From assembly GCA_035649175.1 (NCBI GenBank), contig DASRKB010000211.1:1-26772 (forward strand): 26,772 nt of DNA, in the 5' to 3' direction. The DNA is from SCGC-AG-212-J23 sp035649175 (GTDB taxonomy: Bacteria > Pseudomonadota > Gammaproteobacteria > Burkholderiales > SG8-39). The notes under the pieces are model-generated. The model was not told the DNA's origin, did no database searches, and worked only from the letters and a program-made list of their open reading frames with translations. Made by a program: the position numbers and the translations under genes. Of this stretch, positions 20,227 to 26,772 are shown in pieces (positions within the stretch are counted from its first letter, which is position 1; the number at the start of each line of letters is the position of its first letter).

Positions 20227-20261
20227 GACGGGGCGCGGCGCCCTTGCCATGCTGCCGCGAG

Positions 20262-21967
<1,706 letters not shown>

Positions 21968-21971
<4 letters not shown>

Positions 21972-22984
21972 GCGCCGAAGTTCGGGGTCAGACCCCGCTC
22001 TCTCCGCCGCCCAGCGGGCCGGTTCCTTTCCCTCGCCAGCTGTCCCTCAGGCTTCTCACCGACATGGTGCGCATCCGCCGCATGGAGGAGAAGTGCGCCG
22101 AGCTCTACGGCTCAGGCAAGATTCGCGGCTTCCTGCACCTCTACATCGGCGAGGAGGCGGTGGCGGCGGGCGCGCTGCCTGCGCTCGCGCCCGAAGACGA
22201 CGTCGTGGCGACCTACCGCGAGCATGGTCATGCGCTGCTGCGCGGGGTGCCGATGAAGGCGATCATGGCCGAGATGTACGGCAAGCGCGAAGGCTGCTCG
22301 CGGGGCCGTGGCGGCTCGATGCATCTCTTCGACAGCGCTACGCGCTTCTACGGTGGCAACGCGATCGTCGGCGGGGGGCTGCCGCTCGCAGCCGGGCTTG
22401 CCCTTGCATCGTTCCTGAAGAAGGAAAAGCGAGTTACCGCCTGCTTCTTCGGGGAAGGCGCGGTGGCCGAAGGCGCCTTCCACGAGTCGATGAACCTCGC
22501 GCAGCTCTGGCGGCTGCCGGTGGCGTTCTTCTGCGAGAACAACCTCTATGCCATGGGCACGGCGCTCGCGCGCTCCGAGTCGCAGATCGACCTGTGCGTG
22601 AAGGCCGCGGCCTTCGGCATGGCCACGCTCAGGGTCGACGGCATGGACGTGGTCGCGACGCACGAGGCGGCGAAGCAGGCCTGCGCGCACGTGCGCGCAG
22701 GCAAGGGTCCGATCTTCATCGAGTTCCAGACCTATCGCTTCCGCGCCCACTCCATGTTCGACCCCGAGCTGTACCGTGAGAAGAGCGAAGTCGAGGCCTG
22801 GAAGACCCGCGGACCGATCCACACCTTCAGCGCGCGTCTCAAGGCGCAGGGCGAGCTCACCGAGCCGCAGTTCCTCGAGATCGATGCGGCGGCGATGCGC
22901 GAGGTCGACGAGGCCGTCGCCTTCGCGGAAGCCGGGACCTGGGAGCCAGTGGAGGACCTGGCGAAGGATGTCTACGCGCTATGA
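21968..22984 (+). CDS. pdhA: Pyruvate dehydrogenase E1 component, alpha subunit
   Basis: 338 residues. Thiamine diphosphate-dependent decarboxylation of pyruvate with the beta subunit. Motifs: RRMEEKCAELYGSGKIRGFLHLYIGEEAVAAG, YREHGHALLRG, GRGGSMHLFD, the ThDP motif FGEGAVAEGAFHE..ENN (GEG instead of the usual GDG) and TYRFRAHSMFDP with phosphorylation-loop type residues. The ATGA overlap with acsA fixes the start. Residues 5-20 (RGQTPLSPPPSGPVPF) are not conserved and cover a perfect DNA palindrome. The closely related acetoin dehydrogenase cannot be fully excluded, but PDH fits the context. Confidence 0.92.
21983..21997. repeat. REP-like palindrome within the 5' coding region of pdhA
   Basis: CGGGGTC-A-GACCCCG, a perfect 7-bp inverted repeat with a one-base centre. 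GGGGTCAGACCCC-like cores occur in dispersed REP elements of betaproteobacteria (from memory). Here it lies in codons 6-10, in a stretch without family conservation, so it appears to be inserted sequence kept in frame. Confidence 0.6.
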
Positions 22985-23931
22985 CGATCACGTACCGCGA
23001 AGCGCTGCGCCAGGGGCTCTACGACGCGTTCGACAGGGACGAGCGCGTCTTCCTCATGGGCGAGGACGTCGGCAAGTACGGCGGGACCTACGCGGTGAGC
23101 AAGGGCATGCTGGAGAAGTACGGCCCCGAGCGGGTGCGCGACACGCCGCTCTCGGAGCTCGCCTTCGTGGGCGCGGGCGTCGGCGCGGCGCTCGGCGGCA
23201 TGCGGCCGATCGTCGAGGTGATGACGGTCAACTTCAGCCTGCTCGCGCTCGACCCGATCGTGAACACCGCGGCGATGCTGCACCACATGTCGGGCGGCCA
23301 GGTCTCGGCGCCGGTGGTGATCCGCACCTCGACCGGCGCCGGGCGCCAGCTCGCCGCGCAGCACTCGAACACGCTCGAGGCCTGGTACGCCCACGTGCCG
23401 GGGCTCAAGGTGGTCGCCGCCGCAACGATCGACGATGCGCATGGCATGCTGCTCGCCGCTCTTGAGGACCCCAACCCGGTGGTGATCTTCGAATACCCGG
23501 CGCTCTTCGAGACGAAAGCCGAGCTTTCCGGAAAGACGGTCGATCTTTCTTCTGCCGCGCTGCGAAGGCAGGGCAGCAAAGTCACCCTCGTGACCTACGG
23601 CGCCTGCCTGCCCAAGACGCTGAAGGCCGCCGAGGAAGTGGACGGCGAGGTGATCGACCTGCGAGTGTTGCGCCCGCTGGACATGGTGCCAGTGATGGAA
23701 TCGATTCGCAGAACGCGCCGCTGCGTCGTGGTCGACGAAGGCTGGAAGAGCGGCAGCCTCGCCGCCGAGGTGATGGCGCGCATCGCCGAGGATGCGTTTT
23801 ACGACCTCGACGCGCCGCTTGCGCGCGTGTGCCGCGAGGAGGTGCCGATCCCCTATCCCAAGCACCTCGAGGAAGCCGCGCTGCCGCAGCCGGAGAAGAT
23901 CGTCGCCGCGGCGAAGGGGCTCTTCGGATGA
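22981..23931 (+). CDS. pdhB: Pyruvate dehydrogenase E1 component, beta subunit
   Basis: 316 residues, transketolase-like. It begins MTITYREALRQGLYDAFDRDERVFLMGEDVGKYGG, continues with DTPLSELAFVGAGVGAALGG and IVEVMTVNFSLLALDPIVN, and ends with the carboxy domain VTYGACLPKTLKAAEEVDGEVIDLRVLRPLD. Pairs with the alpha subunit to form the E1 heterotetramer. The ATG at 22981 overlaps the alpha-subunit stop by 4 nt, and its own stop overlaps the E2 start in the same way. Confidence 0.95.
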   Translation: MTITYREALRQGLYDAFDRDERVFLMGEDVGKYGGTYAVSKGMLEKYGPERVRDTPLSELAFVGAGVGAALGGMRPIVEVMTVNFSLLALDPIVNTAAMLHHMSGGQVSAPVVIRTSTGAGRQLAAQHSNTLEAWYAHVPGLKVVAAATIDDAHGMLLAALEDPNPVVIFEYPALFETKAELSGKTVDLSSAALRRQGSKVTLVTYGACLPKTLKAAEEVDGEVIDLRVLRPLDMVPVMESIRRTRRCVVVDEGWKSGSLAAEVMARIAEDAFYDLDAPLARVCREEVPIPYPKHLEEAALPQPEKIVAAAKGLFG

Positions 23932-25010
23932 TCGAGTTCAAGCTCCCATCGCTCGGCGCCGACATGGACGAGGGCAAGCTCCTCGAGTGGAAGGTCAAGC
24001 CCGGCGACCAGGTGAAGCGCGGGCAGGTGATCGCGGTCGTCGATACCTCGAAGGCGGCGGTGGAGGTCGAGATCTGGTCGGACGGCGTGGTGTCTGAGCT
24101 CCTCACCAAGCCCGGCGAGACGATTGCGGTCGGCACCGTGATGGCGCGGCTGGATGGGGCGGCGAAACCCGAAGAACGACCAAAAGAACAGCTCGTCATG
24201 AGAAAGCCAGCGTCGCCCGCGGCAAGAAAGCGTGCGCGCGAGCTCGACGTCGATGTCGAGAAGGTCGCCGGGACCGGGCCGCACGGCGCGGTGACGGTGG
24301 AGGATGTCGAGAAAGCCGCACGCCTCCCCGGAAAGCCTGAAGCCGTTCCCGAGAAGCTTGAGAAGATCGAAAAGCCGGAGAAGGCGCTGGAAATTCGCAA
24401 GGCGATCGCCGCGGCGATGAGCCGCTCCAAGCGCGAGATCCCGCACTACTACCTCTCGCAGGCCATCCCGATGCAGCGCGCGGCGGAATGGCTCGGCGCG
24501 GAGAACGCGAAGCGCCCGATCACCGGACGGCTCCTGATGGGCGTGCTGCAGCTCAAGGCGGTGGCGCTCGCGCTCGGGGACTTCCCTGACCTGAACGGCT
24601 TCTATCGCGATGGGACCTACCAGCGCGCGCCCGCGGTGCACGCCGGGGTGGCGATCTCGCTGCGCCAGGGCGGGCTGGTGGCGCCGGCGATCCACGACGT
24701 CGCCGAGCTTTCGCTCGACGAGCTCATGAAAGCGCTCGCCGACCTCGTGCGCCGTGCGCGCGCCGGGTCGTTGCGCTCTTCCGAGATGTCCGACCCGACG
24801 ATCACCGTCACGAACCTAGGCGACACCGGCGTCGATACGGTGTTTCCCATCATCTATCCTCCTCAGGTGGCGATCGTGGGCTTCGGCGCGGTGAAGGAAG
24901 GCAGACTGGTGGTTAGCCTCGGCGCGGACCACCGCGCAAGCGACGGCCGCCGCGGCGCGCTCTTCCTCGCCGAGCTCGCCCGCCGACTCCAGGAACCGGA
25001 GAAGCTCTGA
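23928..25010 (+). CDS. pdhC: Dihydrolipoamide acetyltransferase (E2) of pyruvate dehydrogenase
   Basis: 360 residues. One lipoyl domain (MIEFKLPSLGADMDEGKLLEWKVKPGD..VVDTSKAAVEVE, lipoyl Lys in DTSKA, near residue 43). A peripheral subunit-binding domain follows (ASPAARKRARELDVDVEKVAGTGPHGAVTVEDV), then the catalytic domain ending with DHRASDGRRGALFLAEL, which holds the active-site His and Asp. The size fits short single-lipoyl E2 enzymes. The E3 gene (lipoamide dehydrogenase) is not next to it and must be supplied from elsewhere. ATGA overlap with pdhB; the stop overlaps the ACP start (TGATG). Confidence 0.95.
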   Translation: MIEFKLPSLGADMDEGKLLEWKVKPGDQVKRGQVIAVVDTSKAAVEVEIWSDGVVSELLTKPGETIAVGTVMARLDGAAKPEERPKEQLVMRKPASPAARKRARELDVDVEKVAGTGPHGAVTVEDVEKAARLPGKPEAVPEKLEKIEKPEKALEIRKAIAAAMSRSKREIPHYYLSQAIPMQRAAEWLGAENAKRPITGRLLMGVLQLKAVALALGDFPDLNGFYRDGTYQRAPAVHAGVAISLRQGGLVAPAIHDVAELSLDELMKALADLVRRARAGSLRSSEMSDPTITVTNLGDTGVDTVFPIIYPPQVAIVGFGAVKEGRLVVSLGADHRASDGRRGALFLAELARRLQEPEKL

Positions 25011-25267
25011 TGGACAAGACGGAGATCAGGAAGGTCGTGCTTCAGGAGCTGAAGCGCATCGCCCCGGAGGTCGAGGAGGGCGAGCTCAAGCCCGAGCGGC
25101 TGCTGCGCGAGCAGGTCGACCTCGACTCGATGGACTGGCTGAATTTCCTCGTCGCGCTGCACGAGCGACTCAAGGTCGAGATCCCCGAGTCCGACTACGC
25201 GCGCCTCGCCACCCTCGACCAGGTCGTCGGTTATCTCGGAGAACGGTTATGCAAGCCAAGGACATGA
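25010..25267 (+). CDS. Acyl carrier protein
   Basis: 85 residues, acidic and helical. The phosphopantetheine site is DLDSMDWLNFLVAL (Ser40), in the usual place of the DSL motif. The ACP fold pattern continues with IPESDYARLATLDQVVGYL. The start overlaps the E2 stop by one base. An ACP inside a pyruvate dehydrogenase operon, with no fatty acid synthesis gene beside it, suggests a dedicated role such as lipoate or octanoyl supply for E2, or binding of a CoA-derived acyl group. This role is inferred only. Confidence 0.88.
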   Translation: MDKTEIRKVVLQELKRIAPEVEEGELKPERLLREQVDLDSMDWLNFLVALHERLKVEIPESDYARLATLDQVVGYLGERLCKPRT

Positions 25268-25686
25268 TGACCAAGGACGTCGCGACGATCGGTCCCGACG
25301 CTACGGTGCGCGAAGCCGCGCGCCTCATGGTCGAGCGGGGCGTGAGCGGGCTGCCGGTAATCGAGGAGGAGCGCGTGGTCGGCATCCTGAGCGAGGGCGA
25401 CCTCGTGCGCCGCACCGAGCTCGGCACCGAGACCTCGGGCGCGTGGTGGCTGGTCGCGCTCGCCGATGGCGCGGCGCGCGACTACCGCAAGACGCACGCG
25501 ATCGCGGTGCGCGACGTGATGACTCGGCCGGTGTTCAGCGTGCGCGCCTCGGCATCGCTCGCCGAGATCGCGAAGCTGATGGAGGCGCGGCGCATCAAGC
25601 GCGTGCCCGTTCTCGAGAACGGGAAGCTCCTCGGCATCGTCACGCGAGCCGACCTCGTGCGCGAGCTCGCGCGCCGGCAGCCCTGA
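25249..25686 (+). CDS. CBS-domain pair protein
   Basis: 145 residues with two CBS motifs: MQAKDMMTKDVATIGPDATVREAARLMVERGVSGLPVIEEERVVGILSEGDLVRR and IAVRDVMTRPVFSVRASASLAEIAKLMEARRIKRVPVLENGKLLGIVTRADLVREL. Such modules bind adenine nucleotides and report energy state. The ATG at 25249 has GGAG 9 nt upstream and overlaps the end of the ACP gene by 19 nt. It is comparable in architecture to Hrp1 of the mycobacterial DosR regulon. The target may be the neighbouring transporter or the PDH complex (inference). Confidence 0.93.
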   Translation: MQAKDMMTKDVATIGPDATVREAARLMVERGVSGLPVIEEERVVGILSEGDLVRRTELGTETSGAWWLVALADGAARDYRKTHAIAVRDVMTRPVFSVRASASLAEIAKLMEARRIKRVPVLENGKLLGIVTRADLVRELARRQP

Positions 25687-26772
25687 AGGACGCCTGGTCC
25701 GGCGCCGCGGGCTTCGTCCTCGCCGCCATCGGCTCGGCGGTGGGGCTGGGCAGCATCTGGAAGTTTCCCTACGAGGTGGGCGCGAACGGCGGCGCGGCGT
25801 TCGTGCTCTTCTACGTCGCCGGCCTGGCGCTCGCGGTCGTGCCGCTGCTCTTCGCGGAGTTCGCGATCGGCCGGCGCGGCGCGGCCGACGCCGCGGGCAG
25901 CATCGAGAATCTCGCGCTCGCCCACGGCGCGCCGCGCGCGTGGGGCTGGGTGGGCGTGCTCGGCATTGCGGGCGGTGCGCTCATCCTCACTTTCTACTCG
26001 GTGATCGGCGGCTGGACGCTCGCCTACGCGGTGGAGACGATGCGCGCGGGGCTGCCGGGCGCCGATGCGGCGGCCGTGCAGGCGCGCTACGACGCGCTGC
26101 TCGCCTCGCCCGGGCGCATGGCGCTCTGGCATGCGCTGTTCATCGCGGCGGCGGCGCTCGTGGTGGGACGCGGCGTCGGCCGCGGCATCGAGGCGGCTTC
26201 GCGCGTGCTCATGCCGCTGCTCGCGATCCTCATGCTCGGCCTCGCGCTCTACGGCGCATGCATCGGCGACCTCGGCGCGACGCTGCGCTTCCTCTTCCGC
26301 GTCGAGCCGGGCAGCGTGAGCGCGCGCACGGCGCTCGAGGCGCTCGGCCTGGGCTTCTTCTCGATCGGCGTGGGCTTCGGGCTCATGGTCACGTACGCGG
26401 CGTACGCCGCGCCCGGCATGGACCTGCGACGCGCGGCGATCGTCACCGTGCTCGCCGACACGGCGATCTCGCTCCTCGCCGGCCTCGCGGTGTTCCCGCT
26501 CGTGTTCGCGAACGGCCTCGACCCGGCGAGCGGCCCGGGGCTCGTGTTCGTCACGCTGCCCATCGCCTTCGCGCGCATGCCGGGGGGAGAGCTGGCGGGC
26601 GGGGCGTTCTTCGTGCTGCTCTTCGTCGCCGCGCTCGCCTCGGCGATCTCGATGCTCGAGCTCGCGGTGGCCTACGCGGTGCGGCGCTTGCGCTGGCCGC
26701 GGCCGCGCGCCGCCGTCGTCGCGGCGGCGTTCTGCTTCGCGGGCGGGCTGGCCACCGTGCTTTCCTTCAACC
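25683..26772 (+). CDS. Sodium-dependent symporter, NSS/SNF family, partial (C-terminus outside window)
   Basis: The frame is open from 25683 to the window end, 363 codons. It begins LKDAWSGAAGFVLAAIGSAVGLGSIWKFPYEVGANGGAAFVLFY, the hallmark first helix of neurotransmitter:sodium symporters with Na+-binding residues. It continues with ILTFYSVIGGWTLAYAVE and LGFFSIGVGFGLMVTYAAYA and further helices. The substrate is probably an amino acid. No ATG, GTG or TTG exists in frame upstream. The only plausible start is CTG at 25683, which overlaps the CBS gene stop as CTGA, in the position where the other genes of this operon have ATGA. Confidence 0.88.
   Translation, partial: MKDAWSGAAGFVLAAIGSAVGLGSIWKFPYEVGANGGAAFVLFYVAGLALAVVPLLFAEFAIGRRGAADAAGSIENLALAHGAPRAWGWVGVLGIAGGALILTFYSVIGGWTLAYAVETMRAGLPGADAAAVQARYDALLASPGRMALWHALFIAAAALVVGRGVGRGIEAASRVLMPLLAILMLGLALYGACIGDLGATLRFLFRVEPGSVSARTALEALGLGFFSIGVGFGLMVTYAAYAAPGMDLRRAAIVTVLADTAISLLAGLAVFPLVFANGLDPASGPGLVFVTLPIAFARMPGGELAGGAFFVLLFVAALASAISMLELAVAYAVRRLRWPRPRAAVVAAAFCFAGGLATVLSFN

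Noticed and set aside
18994..20250. Upstream extension of the lipoprotein frame across alanine dehydrogenase
   Set aside because: It would bury the signal peptide and lipobox inside a long protein and run through another gene.

Overview
The window is a dense, very GC-rich stretch with short intergenic gaps. Gene content and codon use suggest a facultatively anaerobic proteobacterium, most likely a betaproteobacterium (inference; no rRNA or tRNA gene is present to fix the taxonomy). The outstanding feature is a series of ten palindromes of the FNR/ANR/DNR type (TTGAY-N4-RTCAA; eight match fully, two have one weak half-site). They lie in almost every gap between divergent or newly started transcription units from 1.2 to 20.2 kb. 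I read the region as a clustered oxygen- (or NO-) responsive regulon.

Layout. 1-1196: malic enzyme, running off the left edge (minus). 1278-2987: universal stress protein (USP), stub of a GYD-domain gene, small MPW..YPxSMKNL protein (minus), RMD1/DUF155 membrane-anchored protein, small charged protein. 8528-3000 (minus): Kef-type K+/H+ antiporter followed by a four-gene sugar-type ABC importer (binding lipoprotein, two permeases, ATPase), one probable operon. 8631-12335: unknown protein, Spy/CpxP-like periplasmic protein, internally deleted PolX/PHP gene, unknown protein, degenerate dienelactone-hydrolase-like protein, remnant of a Lon-like AAA protease. 12417-13914: nicotinate phosphoribosyltransferase and a 58-residue DUF2934 protein. 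13915-14180: non-coding repeats. 14181-17759: GNAT acetyltransferase (minus), then a USP and P-type cation ATPase pair. 17782-20174 (minus): lipoprotein with C-terminal membrane anchor, alanine dehydrogenase. 20262-26772: operon of acetyl-CoA synthetase, pyruvate dehydrogenase E1 alpha, E1 beta, E2, an acyl carrier protein, a CBS-pair protein and an NSS-family sodium symporter that runs off the right edge.

How the genes fit together. Malic enzyme, alanine dehydrogenase, pyruvate dehydrogenase and acetyl-CoA synthetase all act at the pyruvate/acetyl-CoA node. Nicotinate phosphoribosyltransferase supports the NAD pool. The USPs, cation ATPase, K+/H+ antiporter and CBS protein are typical of energy-limited, low-oxygen survival. 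The set resembles the mycobacterial DosR dormancy regulon in content, but the DNA sites are FNR-type.

Main discovery candidate. For eleven start codons the FNR-type box is centred about 40.5-45.5 bp upstream of the ATG. A class II FNR promoter (activator at -41.5) would therefore start transcription at the start codon or within about 4 nt of it. These genes lack a usable Shine-Dalgarno sequence, and several have a -10-like hexamer ending 6 nt before the ATG. Genes with longer spacing have clear Shine-Dalgarno sequences. This points to leaderless mRNAs as the default output of this regulon, often in both directions from one box. A second theme is repeated gene erosion: several genes carry internal or terminal deletions next to intact FNR promoters.
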